A stretch of 64,000 nucleotides of DNA from Bagarius yarrelli. Taxonomy: Eukaryota > Chordata > Actinopteri > Siluriformes > Sisoridae. The notes beneath the pieces were generated by a model. The model made no database searches, was not told the origin of the DNA, and worked only from the letters and a program-made list of their open reading frames with translations. Every line of letters starts with the position of its first letter. Position 1 is the first letter of the stretch. The position numbers and the translations under genes were made by a program. Location: assembly GCA_005784505.1 (NCBI GenBank), contig VCAZ01000050.1, positions 1,952,001 to 2,016,000 of the forward strand. The letters are read 5' to 3'. This document shows, one piece after another, positions 38,000 through 51,719 of the stretch.

Positions 38000-40120
38000 T
38001 TAGTTCATGTTTACAGACATGTGATCACTGTGACAGATGAACTGGTTTGAGTGTTTTAGAATCTGCCGATCAGAGCTGAATAATAAGCGGCAGCTGAGAG
38101 AGTGAGAGCGGATAGATGTGGAAAGATGGACGGGTTTAATCATGAGGAGTCCAATCAGGTCTCCATAACTAAGATGAGCGGAAATACATCGAGGAACAAA
38201 CACCACATGTCTTGATGCAGACAGACTAACGGACTTGAGCGACTGACCACATCAGGCTGTCAATTAAAAAACAGTGATGGACAAAATTAGACAATTACAG
38301 ACCGAATGCTCTTCAATCAGATAAAAGGGTGCAGGTTCTAACACTCAGTGGACTCTTATTGTAATTATGTGCATTCGGGTTTCTGTGAAATACTTCAGAC
38401 GATAGATGTAAATAACAAAAACACTTCCTGCTCTGTGATCAGCTGATTAGTTCGGGTCTCAATAAAGTGATCAGTGAGTGCACTAAAAGCATCGTTCACC
38501 AAGAATGACTAAACTCTACTCAAATGTCCTGACACCAACACCGTCCAGGTTCAGAAAACAGAACCAAGAATTATATAACGAGCCTCGACATAATGACGGT
38601 CTAACTTTTAATGCATTTGGTTATAGAGTGAAGGAAGAAAGGGCTTTATTGCCAAGCTACCGCACCCCCAGAGCAATGTGGTCGGAGAGAAACACTGCAG
38701 GCTGGGCATAACAAACAAAACACAACAAAACAAAACTAACTAACAAAATAAAGTAAAATCAATCGCCCTAGAGGAAGTCAATCGATCACTATAGAGCGCT
38801 TTATATTTATATGGACGCCGTGCAAATATTACAAGCTGTACGCTTTAACTTTCACTAACAGGAACACCAGTCGAGTTTTACATTAAATCACAACGTCAGT
38901 TTAGATTCTTCGAAATAATATATTGAATCGGAGACAAAGCTAAAAGATGTTCAAGCTACTTTTAAAATGTTTTGTCAGTACAAATCTTTTCTCGTACTAC
39001 TAATAGTAATTCTGATTACGTGTAAAAAGACAGGTTACGTTTGGAAATGAAAGAATGCTCTGCTTCCTATACAAATATGCTAGAAATCACTTTTGCTTTA
39101 CAAGATTGTTCTATTCAAAGGCTAATAAGAGGCTAGAAATTTCTACTGCACAGCTACATCCAAATCACATTCCTAAAACCGGGTTTACACTGTGGAATTC
39201 CGGCGGTCTGGGGGAGATTATACCGTCTCACGCTGTACAAATGGATCCTGCTATTATCTTAATCAAATTTTTTGATAGTCTGTTCTACCGGTCATTTAAT
39301 AGGATAAGGAAGTGCAAGTAAAGGCAATTACTAAGTTCAGTTTGTGCCATCAATCAGCGTGACGGGGCGTGTAATGGGGTTTGGGTCATATTTTTGCCGT
39401 TCACTGTAGTTATAACTGTCTGGTAATTTACCCATAATACCCTGCTGCCGTCGTATTGGTGGAGGTACAGTAACATGAGCATTGTAACAACAGTCTTAAT
39501 GCGTTTTCATCTGGATTTAAACATTTTAGTTCCTCCACCACACCACCAAACATCTTTGGTCACCAAAGCATCGACGTTCCTGCCTGGAAAAACGTCGCAT
39601 TGCACAATCACAGGTTTCAACTCCATACGTGTTTATAGAAGTTTGGTGTTTGGTGTGATTTTTTAATCTGCAATCAGAAAACAGGGCCAAAAATCGCAGT
39701 GTAAACCCAGCTGAAGTGTTAAGCTTTTATAGACTGTAAATGAAATGAGCTTATTATAAAATTGATTTCAATTCTTTGCATAAATATAATATAAGAAGAG
39801 TAGTGTTAAAAGAGAAGCAGCAGCAGCAGCATCTGTCAACCCTGGAACCCTGGCCTGGTTAAAGGCTTCTTTCGTGGCTGCAGACATTTAGCACCATTCC
39901 ATAAGTGTTTAACTTCAGCTTCGTATTGAGTCAAATCACAATACCGTCCTTAAGAGCAGATAAGTTAAGTGACGCTCACACTGGATTGCAAATTCCCCTT
40001 TACAACAAAAACTCAGGCTACATATAAAAGAAATAATAAAGATCCCACGGTTTGTGCTTTAACACTGAAATTCTCCAGAAACAGAACGCCTGATAGTTAT
40101 GACCATCTAGAAGACCATTA
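38000..40120. other. Intergenic region between ptar1 and putative apba1
   Basis: No exon recognised. A 'ggaagaaagggctttattgcc' segment near 38630-38650 looks like a fragment of a fish repeat. The rest appears unique and AT-rich. Confidence 0.5.
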
Positions 40121-40129
40121 GTATTTAAT

Positions 40130-40793
40130 CGTGTGATGAACATACTGCTATACATAACACTGCTATGCATTAGAAACAAACTGCACTCATTACCATTGTG
40201 TAATAGCAGTGTTATTAACAGTATTATTTAAATATTGATCCCAAACGGCTCAGACTACCAAGTTTTTGAATGTTTCTGCGATTGTGCTCATACGATTAAC
40301 TCAGAAATTTGTTTAGACCTGTATAAAAAGGTTAAATAACAAGCAGATCAATGTAACCAAAACCTGTCTACGTGAGACAAAACAGAAGGAAGTGGGGCAC
40401 CAGTTCGAGTTTCAGTGTGTGCGCCCAAAGTGTCTGAAAAAGAAGTGTACAAATGAAGGCAGCATTATAAAGACGCCCTGCAATCTTTTAAATTGTGCAA
40501 AAAAAAACAAACAAAAAAAAAATTAGAAAATAAATGATATAAAAAGTGTCAAATAACTAAAAAAAAAAACAAAAACAAAACAAAACAAAAAAAAAAAAAA
40601 ACAGACCTGAGATATCAAGTACCTGAACAAAAGCAGATACTGCACACTAGCATTTCTCTGCCGTGGCTCATCACATGGTTTTTCATCATGAAGGGGATTC
40701 GCTTAACAGTCTGATCTACTTCAGGTACACGGCTGTGCGTGGATGGGTGGTGCAAACCTTGCTAATTTCCTCGTGGGCGGAGTATATCTTGAT
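40130..40793 (-). other. ptar1: Probable ptar1 3' UTR
   Basis: This non-coding stretch directly follows the ptar1 stop. It includes an A-rich tract at 40497-40602, which is U-rich in the transcript. Its end is a guess based on ATTAAA at 40129-40124. Confidence 0.3.
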
Positions 40794-41136
40794 CTACTGA
40801 CCAATGACAGAGTCCAGCCACTTCCTGTACGCGTTGGCGAAACGGACTTGTTCAGCGTTTCTGCAGCTGCTGAGGATACTTGAGACGAACGTGCGTTCAG
40901 AAGGAAGAGTCGGACGGGGTGGCCCTCGCTTCAACCGTTTACTGTCCTGCGTGTAGCCTCCGTGTTTACCACCCTCCACTGTACAGTCAATATCCATGGC
41001 CTGGGAGATCCTGCTTTTATCACCGGGGTCTGAAGAATCATTAAGAAGATTGTGGACTTGGTCTGGAGATAAAGGACGCTGCTGATGCTCCTGACTACAA
41101 CTTCGCCAGTGGTGCCATAGGTAGAACACGTGCCGT
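40794..41136 (-). CDS. ptar1: ptar1 coding exon 7 (C-terminus and stop)
   Basis: The acceptor CCGAACAG is followed by RHVFYLWHHWRSCSQEH, a charged tail with a KRLKRGPPRP basic patch, and a conserved end: EQVRFANAYRKWLDSVIGQ, then TAG at 40796-40794. The 3' UTR continues leftward. No AATAAA is present on the minus strand for about 700 nt past the stop. The first variant signal is ATTAAA at 40129-40124, so the cleavage site is uncertain. Confidence 0.93.
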
Positions 41137-44100
41137 CTGTTCGGGGAAATAAAAAACAAAACAAAAACTGAGATGCATTAACAAATGTATAACTATACTC
41201 TGCAGATTACAACCCTGTGTAAAGTCAGTTTTGAGTATTAGTGTATTTTTTAATTCTGAAAGACACTGCATACGTCTGTGTTTATACCTCAGTAAAATGG
41301 ACAATTAGTTCCTACTTTAAATTACCAGTATCATTTCAGTCTAAGAGACTGAGGCAGGTCACTTACAGCCTTCGAACATGAGCCAGTCATTGTCTCTTTA
41401 ATGAACAGATCTGGTAAAGGAATAATCCCATCAATTCCACCAGTTCTGTTCAATACTGTTTTTGTTTAGTTGTCTTTATAAGTTGGTCCTTTAAATATGT
41501 AAAAACTTTGCAGTAGGGATGCACCGATACCATAAAAGACATAGTATAAGTACCTATATATTTTTCCTAGTACGCAATACTGATATTTGTATAAAATTCT
41601 GATGTTTGCATGGCTTTTTTGTTATTTTTTTGTTACTTTTTTGTTTCATTTCAGTTGTATTATCAGATTTTTTTGTACTATAAGTTCTCATTTTTGTACC
41701 TTGATATTTTCGTTGAACAAAGTTTGCAGTCTGCCATGCCATCATTCATTCTAAAATATTTCCACAACGCTCAGTCGGACATTCTGTCTCCGCTGCTGGA
41801 AACTTTGTGCACTGTAAGTTCTGTCAATGACGTCACAAAAGGTATCTGTCTTTGGTATCCGGGTGTTTTCATAGGTACGAGGACATGAGCTCAGTATTTG
41901 ACCCGATACCGATACAGTTATAAGTGCATCCCTACTCCGCAGTAATATTTAATACTATTCTTTTTGATGATGTAATGACACAGGAGCGTCTCAGATTTTG
42001 TGACTGCCAGAATCTAATCGACTAATGTCTGTATGGCTATGATATGAAACCAACCAACACCTAAAAACATTAAAAGAGCAGGAGATAGACAGATTTAGAC
42101 AGACTGAGTTCTGTCACTCCTTAGAGATACAAACTCAGTGTCTTCAATAAAACTGCTAAACTCAAACAGCAAGTAGAAAACGCTGCGATTTATTCTAAAG
42201 GTATTTTTAAAATAGAAGGCAGAAACAGTGTAATCACAGGAGCAGCAGGACTGTAAGCAAGTGCAAACTGACAGAACCCAAAGAGGTATGAAATATATCT
42301 CACCCGAGCACCTGCTCGCCTTCCAAAGCCCCAGAGAGAAAAAGAGAGAGGAAAAAAGAGAGCGAGAGGGAGAAAGAGAGCAAGAGAGAGAGAGAGAGAA
42401 TGAGAGAAAGAGCAAGAGACAGAGAAAGAGCGTGAGCAAGACAGAGAGAGAGAAAAAGAGAGAGAGAGAAAGAGACAAAACAAACAGCATAAGTGAGAGA
42501 GAGACAAAGAGAAGGAGAGAGAGACAGAGCATGAGAGAGAGAGACAGAGCGTGAGAGAGAGAGACAGACAGCATCCTCCTGAATGACCTACAGCACAGGA
42601 CCATCAATCACACTATAACACTGTGCTATAAACACATCAGGCCGGTCTAGCAGAGGGCCAAGGACAGACTACTGGAGACAAAGTCAAAGCAGTCGTGCAG
42701 TTTGCAGCACACACAGTGCTCAGACACACTCCAGCAACACAGCATGCAGCTGGAACACACACTACCTCATCGCCGAGCCAGATGGAGGTTAATAAACAGA
42801 ACCACTGAATAGAACGGTAGCTAATGTGCTACGCCACACGATCGGTACATATTTAGAAAATACAACAAATCCTTTAATATGGTAAGTCTTTAATGTACAG
42901 ATGATGGACATCTGTCCAAAGGGGGGGGGGAAACAGAGGCAGTTTGATGAATTTCACTTTAGATAGAGATGTCAGTAAATATCAAACACAGGAAACAAGG
43001 GCTCATTAAACGATTTGGTGTAAAAATGATTTAAGCTACACGCTTCGGCATTCACAGTTACCAGATCGTCGGAGCGGAGTGTTACATCGTGTCTACCTGT
43101 ATTTCAACATCTCCTAAAACATCTACATACAGTAAAGAAGGTAAATTAATAAAGTCATCACTGATGCCAGATTTTTTTTTTTAATTTGTTCAAAATATGT
43201 AAATTTTTATCAATCTCCATAAACAAAATATAAGTAGCAACCAGTGAACAATAGAACTGGTATCTACTGGCTTTTTAACTGACCTCAAGAGCAATAAATA
43301 CAATCCAGGACTGCGTATTAGTGACATCATAACAGCCACGGCATTATAATCTTTTATTTTATTTTATTTCTGCAGTTATTTTTCATTAAATATATCTACC
43401 TGATGTTAATTATATACTTGTGTTTAAATTATTTATGTTTAATTACCAAAATTGGTATCTTATTGGTTAAGATATTGGCCTGCTGATTAAAATATTGTAG
43501 ATTCAATCGTAGGTTTTATTCACAGTACCGCCAAGCTGCCACTGCGGGGCACCTGAGTGAAGCCCTTAAACTCAACTGCTCAGTTAAATAAATTAAATGT
43601 ATTGTATAAGGACGTCTGCCAAAGGCCATGAATGTAAATGTGTTTTAAGGTAAGAAGCAGTGCAGATCCGGATTACACACTGAAATGATTAGACTTAACC
43701 GAAACATGTGAGACGCAGGTTACGTTTCAGAGAGAAAGTCAATCTTGATGTATTTTATGTAATAATGGATATCAGGGGCACATAAGAACAGTCATTTAAA
43801 GACACATAAAAGCTGGCAGCTCTCTTGTCAGATAAACTTTCCGTAAACTGTGTGCCATATGCTCTCACCTGTGGCACCACAGGGTCTCGTGGCCAGGGTA
43901 CGACTCGATGAGGTCAGTGCAGAGTTCTATCTCGTCATGGAAGAGCTGAGGGATGACTTCGGTATGGGGCTCGTCTGCTGAGCCTCCTCTGTTGGGCTGC
44001 TGGACCTGACCCAGCTCAGCTAGCAGAGCCTTGAGCAGGAATTGCCGGTAATGAAAGCCGCTGTGGTCAGACACGTGCATGGACACCCAAAGTTTGGTGG

Positions 44101-47100
44101 AAGAGAGTTCATCATGAAGAATCTGCACAGGGAGAAAACGTTGGGTTCGCATGCAAGTAAGTGACCAGAACTTTCATGCTTTAAACACACAAATGACCAA
44201 CTACAAAAGATTTTTACCAAAGATTCCCAGATACTACACTCGCATCAATATTGCCCTCACTATCACTTTATATAATAAACACTATTTATAGATAGTCAAC
44301 ATGTTGGCCAATCAATGTGCAGTACTGTTTAGAGCAATACATTTTAACCTTAAAATACTGTAAAGTTTCTTATGGTAATGTGGCTCATTAAAAGCTCCGT
44401 ACGCTTTGTTTAGTCTGAACGTAGGGGCTTTCCATAGTTAACTTAGATTCTCCTTAAAAGAACATACAAACACACACCGCTAAATATTTTTCCTCATATT
44501 GCGAGAAAAAAAAACCTTTTTATTGAACTGCATCCACTGCCAACGAGTCTGGTACTTCTTTACTATTTCATATTTCCTCAAACGGGAAGAAAACCACTAA
44601 ATAAAACTCAGTTTTCAGTTTTTTGACTTTCCTGTAAACCTTAAAACGTAATCGGTTTCTCTGCTGGTTACGCTGAAAAATCTATTTAAATCCTACCGAT
44701 AAGCAGCCATGGAAAATCATCTGCTAATTAGAATCACAGACTGACCGAAACACAGAAATGGACACCCTTCAAAAACCCTTATTAACGAACGCTTTTTTAG
44801 AAAGGGAGACTTCTTTTGTGTTGCTGATTTGTTAAGCATGTCTATGTACCAATAGCAAAATATCACATTTGCACATAATAAAACTATTTTTAAGTATTGC
44901 ACATACTGCTAATTTCAGTTTCCGTTAAAGTAATAGACTGTAATAAGTATATTCAATTCATTGTCATTGTGGAAGGTATGTGTACAGAGCCAATGAAATG
45001 CATTTTTCGCATATCCCATCTTAGTAAGTTGGGGGTCAGAGCGCAGGGTCAGCTATGATACAGCGCCCCTGGAGCAGGAGGGGTTAAGGGTCTTGCTCAA
45101 GGACCCAACAGTGGTTGACTTGCCGGAGGTGGGGCTTGAACCCAGGTGTTTCTGGTCTTCAGATTAACGACTCAGCACCTTAACCATTTGAGCCACCACT
45201 GCCTACAATGTCGTTGTAATGACCGAAAGAGACATTCAGAAAGTGCACAGCAGCAAAATAAAACAAATAAATATCTATATGGCCATGTTGTTTATAAAGC
45301 AACTAAAAAATTAAAGGAACAATAACATAGGAATAGTAACAACATGAACCTTATAATTAAATAAGCGTTAGTAATGAATTAATGCAACCAAACTTATGCC
45401 GCCCCCACCCCTTCGCATTTATTGCTCGGATTACTCTCTTGCTTTGTTCGCTATTGCAGCACTGTGTAGGAAAAGGTTATCATGTCATTGGTATGAAAGT
45501 TAAGTTTATTTTCTGATGACAACAACAACTCCGCGTCTGTTCAGTGTACGTTTGCACTTTCCTTGATCGCAACAGTGAAGTGTCTGCTCGGAAAAGAAAC
45601 AGAGACAGGGCATGACGTAAAACACTATTGTTAGCCGTTAGCTCACCTTTTGTACAACATTGACCAGAACCCCTTGTACTACAATACAACAGTAATCGCT
45701 TTTTCTCCACGCTAAAGTAACGTTAGTTAAGGCGAGGATCAGTGCGCTTGGGTAGTGATACTCAAAGTTGCAGCGCACAGCAAAGTCCAGCAGTAACATG
45801 CAAAACTACTTTGTTTCCGTTTTGAAACTTGGACATGGATTTGGAACAGTCGCTGCCCTCAAACTGATGACGCCAGAGAGCATTACACAATCAGAGGAGG
45901 AATAGCATTAGTCTTCACAGAATGCGGGTGAGATGGTTTGCATGAATGCGGCACATTTTAAAAATAGGGGACAAACGTTTTTTCGTATTGATTTAAAATT
46001 AAATGATCAAATACGGCACTATTCCATATTTTAAGGGACGGCTGTCAACACTAGGACGCATGTCGGTGAACGTTGTTTAAGAGACGTATTGTAGTATACT
46101 AAAAATTTAGAAATAAACACAGGTATTCGGTATAAAAAACTATGCGATTTTTAAGTCTTTTGTTATTGTTGGTTGTCAGACTGTACCATGTTACACTGTA
46201 GGATCTCAACTGTCAAAACGTACAACAGTCAAAAACGAACGCACGCAAAATCAGATTATCAATCCAGGACGCGCTCTGCATCGTTAGGTTCGGCGCTCTG
46301 CATCGTTAGGTTCGGCGCTCTGGTTGTCATAAAAGTGTATGAAACTGCTGGAGTTTTATTGGAGGAAAGAACTGAATGCGTTGACCATTAATCGGCTGTT
46401 GGTGAACACATCAAGCTAGTGATCGAAGTCAACAGATTTTAGTGTAGGAAAATTTGTCTCAGACGACCAAACCGTGACCAGACTGGCAAAAAGTAAACCC
46501 ATCTTTAGCCTGACTTAGATAATATAAATCCTTACTATAAGAAGTACACACACTGCCTATGGTACCTTTAGGTTCCCTTTGGCCATGTGCTGCAGGACCC
46601 AGATACGGTGAGACCAGGCGTTGTAGTTGCTGGGGTAACGGCCTGCGGCATCTGCGCAGACCTTCATCTCCTCCTGCACTGATCTTTGTATCAGCTCACT
46701 GTAGTCGTTTCCCTCGGCAGCACCAGAAGGATCCTTCTGTATCCTCTGCAACACCCATCGCCTGAAACACAAAAAATAGTTATCCCCTGTATTCCATAGT
46801 ACAGTATTAAAACATCTCAACTATGAAGCCCTTTTCCTTTTAATTTTTTATTTATTATATTTTAAACAAGCTATAATGAAGCAGGCTGTGGACAATAAAA
46901 CAGTCTCTTCAGTCACATTATGTGTGTGTCCTTTTAACAGGGCTGCGGATCGGGGATTTTATCTTGAAAATTTATTTTTTGTACTTCTGGGCAATGAAGC
47001 AGGCAAACCTACTGAAAATAGAAAACTGCTTCAACTCTCTCTTCCTCAGGAACAAAAAAAAAACTAGTGATGAAACTAAATATAAATATTGAGAGGAAGA

Positions 47101-50100
47101 AGAAGGCGGCTTTGTATTAAAATTTTAAATAACACACTTTCTTTTCAGCCTTTGTATATTGCAGCTCAGGGATTGTGTGTTCAAATGAAAGATGAAATAA
47201 TATTAAATAATTAAAGAATATAAATTATATATAAATCTGTATTGCAGAATGCAGTTTTTTATCTATTATGTATTATTGAACAGATGTGTGACCTACATTT
47301 TGGACTTTTCACAGATGTTTCAACCCGAAGCAACTTAAAAGTAAGGCAGAATAAGAGTTAAGCGCTGAGCTGAGCCTCAGGGGTCCACTAGCAGCTCTGT
47401 CAGCTCGAGATATTTCAGCTTTTGACCACATTCAAACTAGCACGGCTTTCAAATCCTCCGAAAACCCAGTCAACCTCAGAAAATATATTAAAGCTCATGC
47501 TGTGGAAGCAGAATGTAAACGTGATGCACCTCTCAAGAACAACTCAAAGCAGGAGAGCTTCAACATTACATGCCAACAAGTCCATACCAAGATTTAGAAA
47601 TAAAAAGCAATTTTAGAAGTGCACACTTCATCTGATAAGTGTGCAAGGGCACAAGTGCACCAATGTGCAGATTTGGGACGGTAACCCATCTTTATTAGTT
47701 TGAAACGTTACACAACGAGATGAATTCTGGGTAATATCCTTAAGTGAAGTCCACTTGGACCCGCACTTACAAAAAGTGTGCATTAAGGGAACGAGTAGAC
47801 GGGGCAGAGAAGCTCACTAGTGAACTGGGACACCATAGGCACTTGCACCCCTCAGCAGGAACACGCAAATTAAGCTGCATTTACACTGCAGATCTTGATG
47901 CCCAAATCAGATTTTGTGGCTACAATAACTGCATTTACACTATATAAGGAAAAATAGCTGCTAAACAGAAAAAACAAAAAACAGTGCGATAATTATTGGA
48001 CATAACAAATAAAGATGAAATGGTTATATAACATTTTGCTTCCACGTCACATATAAAGATCAGCAAAGCAATTCTTTAGGCGGAAAAAAAAGAGGACAGT
48101 CCTTGTTGTAGCCTGAAAGACCGTAGCATTGATCGCTAAGTTATAAATCTCTTTAATATTTTTTTCATTTTAATTTAATTTTAAATAATAAATATCAAAA
48201 CACACAGTTGCGCTAGATTAAGTTAGATATGTCGCTGTTGGTGACCACCTGAATTGACGTCATGCGCCACCGTTCAACTCGCATTGACAGGTGAAAATTT
48301 GATCTGTCTGTTTACATGACAGACGCTACTGAACGTATCTGATTCAGATCCCGTTTATTTCCACGTATGAATCCGTATGAGTCCTGAAACCGATCTAAAA
48401 ATATATCAGAATCCATGTGATTTTTCCTGCTTACACAACCTTCAGTTATATCCCATCTGTACAACATTGGAGGAAAAATTTAGAATTGGGTTACTTGATA
48501 CAAGTGGTGTAAATGCAGCCCTAGGGGCACAAGGGTGCGAGTGCGGGTATTGGGCCAATAAGTATTTTGAGCTCCTTAATATTTTAAGAATCTGCTTAAC
48601 TGTCCTGGTTTAGATTTCGACAGGGAAAAAGGGGAAGGCAAAGAGAGAGACGGCAGAACATTTTACGTTATCCGGGTCAAAAATGTAACGAGACTTACTA
48701 AAAGATTAAAAGTATAATTCTGCAGCTGAGCTTGCATTTCATATGAGCATTAAGGAATAAAAGCAGTCTGACCTGTGTATCCATGTCTCTGGGCTTTTTG
48801 GATACTTGGTCAGTGCTAATTTTCCCAGGTACAGGTCCTTCTCTGGATTCAGCACTTCACACTGAATCAGCTCCTTCCTGTAAATCAAAGAAAAGTCACT
48901 TTTAAATACATTTAATATTAAGTGAGGACTACAGCGCCACCTAATGGACTATTTGACATAGTCATTCAAACGCCCTATAATTTATATCGTTTGGCTGTCG
49001 AATCATCCTAAATCAACGGCAGCGCCTGAGGGAAGTGTCACCTCTAATTGATATTTATATCTCAGTGCAGGGAGATAGACTTTATTTTTAAACGGTGGCG
49101 GTGACGCAATGGCTTGTTTGCATCCCGTGATGAAATCTGGTCTGGAAAAAAACCCCATAGAGAAACAATCGTATTGTAGCGGTTATAATGTATTTCTTTT
49201 TTTTTTTTGCATTTAATAATATGGGATGAAATAAGGGAGACAGAAAGAGAGGTGGGACCGGAAGGGACCCGAGCCGGGAATCAAACCACTAAAGGCATCG
49301 ATCATCACAAAACGACACAGCGAAGTCATACCATTCATTGTAATTGCATGGCAGGGTAACTTATTTACACTCGCCAGTATTTTGTATAATCGTTAAATGT
49401 AATGTGTTAGTTGTACTGTTGTTAAAAATATAATAATACAGAAACATATAATAAAGTAGCGATGCACCGTATATATGAGGGAGAAATATATATGAGATAT
49501 ATACGAGCAGCAGTGTGTTCAGGGCAACAGGTTACACTCTCCCTGTAGCCGGTATCACTGTGCGGTGTAACACTCCGCTATTAACTGTACAAAGCACGGA
49601 ACAGCTAACTTTACATAACACAGGTAACCTTAATTAACTATGACAAAGTGGTCACTTCAAACACAAGCTTTAAATCTGCCTCTTTTGACCATAGATGCAG
49701 GATTTCCAGCCACGTTTTCCTTTGTTTACACAATTCCCCCTTATGAGCAACGATAAAAGCGCTTACATTTTTTCCGTTTACGCGTCTGAAAAAGAATTTT
49801 GAGTTAATGTTAGTGACTCCTATATAAAAAATATTTACTAATGGCCCTCCAGTAGCATCTTTTGAGACAGTAACGACGACATGTGCAAACGACTGAAAAA
49901 AGTCTGCCAAAATTAAACAGATGAAAGGAATGACAGATAATAAAGACTAGTTAAAAACATATTTATATACAATTATTATATATTAAATTAGTCTAATGGC
50001 ATTTAATGCTGAAAGAGATTTGTTACCTGACATTCCAGGCAGTGGTAAAGTCCGGGTTTAGTAGCAGTACTGTGCATGTGATGTCGACCAGGGCTGCGTG

Positions 50101-51321
50101 AAGAGAGAGACAGTTCCTGTTAAATTTCCTCTTCTGATCATCACTGAAACGTGCATTGAGCTACGTCAGTTTAGAACCACATCGGAAGACGGTCCTACCT
50201 TCACGATCCAGCCACTGCTTGCGCTGGCGGTAGAGCAGCAGCTTGTTGTGCACGTAGGGCAGTAGGAACTTCACACACCAGCTTTCAACCCCAAGCTTAT
50301 TCCCCACCAGGACGATGGGGCTTCTGTTGTACCGAGCCTCCGGACACGGTATGAGTCCAATCTCATCTCTACGATCAAGGTTTAAAAAAAAAAAAGTGTT
50401 CGAACAAACATCAAACATGGACGAAAGTCTTCGCATAACCATTCACATCTGCATAACCTGCAATAGGGTGTGTTTTTCTCTTGATGTGATTTGTTTACGA
50501 AGGTTAAAACTGACAGTGTGAGGAAGGTTTTTACGGGTTTGCTTTGAATCCGTCTGACTGCTGAAATGGAAAAAAATTGTATTATGGGATGCAAGCACAA
50601 ACTTAGCCGGAAATGTACAGAAATGATGTGCTGATAAAAATTCAACTCCAAATATACCAACTGTCTTACAGTTACAGTGGTTACAGTATTGGACTGCTAA
50701 CCGGAAGATTGTGGGTTTGATTCCCAGCACTGCCAAGTTTCCACTGCTGGGGCCCTGAGCATAGCCCTTAACCTCCATTTGCTCAGTTGTATAAAATGAG
50801 GTAGAAATATGTCACTTTGGATAGGGGCATCTGGCAAATAGCAGAAATTTAATGCGATGTATTAAGAGACAGTTAATATTTTGTTCGGTGATATTTTTAA
50901 TAATACATGTGCTGGAAAAAGATCTGTTTGGCCACTTTACCACCATCACTTTTTTGTGTTTTTTTGTATAATCTGTTTTTTTGGATTGTATTGTTTTGTA
51001 CATGTCTTAGATCGGAGAAAATATCTTAACCAGCAAATCAGATTCAATACGTTTTGGGAGAAGATACAGAAAAGTATTTTATTGTCGTTGCGGCATGTGA
51101 AGCTGACTGACTTGCTCAGTCGCATCTACATTTTTTCTATTTCTTTCAATTGCCTGTTAAAAAAAAGATAAATTCAAGCATCGTGTGCAGGAGCAAAAAT
51201 ATGATAAATATTTTTTTATTTACAGTTTATAATCCCAAATAATCAATGTTATATCAGAAATCGTAGAAGTGGGACTGAAACATCTCAGCTTCCTTAAATG
51301 ACCCAGATCAGGAGCTTCTCT

Positions 51322-51381
<60 letters not shown>

Positions 51382-51430
51382 GGGAGAGAGAAGGAGAGAC
51401 AGAGAGAGACAGAGCGAGAAGAGTAAGTGA

Positions 51431-51469
<39 letters not shown>

Positions 51470-51504
51470 TGAGGGAGAGAGAAGGAGAGAGAGAGAGACA
51501 GAGC

Positions 51505-51557
<53 letters not shown>

Positions 51558-51571
51558 AGAGAGAGAGAGAG

Positions 51572-51622
<51 letters not shown>

Positions 51623-51646
51623 CGAGAGAAGGAATGAGGGAGAAAG

Positions 51647-51719
<73 letters not shown>

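Larger units (their letters stand above)
41137..43868 (-). other. ptar1: ptar1 intron 6
   Basis: A 2732-bp GT-AG intron. It holds a hAT-type MITE (41514-41934), a purine-rich GA tract (about 42330-42570) and a worn family A SINE (about 43455-43640). The open frames over the GA tract are low-complexity artefacts. Confidence 0.85.

Noticed and set aside
42095..42607. 170-codon leucine/serine-rich minus-strand frame
   Set aside because: It lies over a GA-rich tract within ptar1 intron 6. The pattern is low complexity, not a membrane protein.
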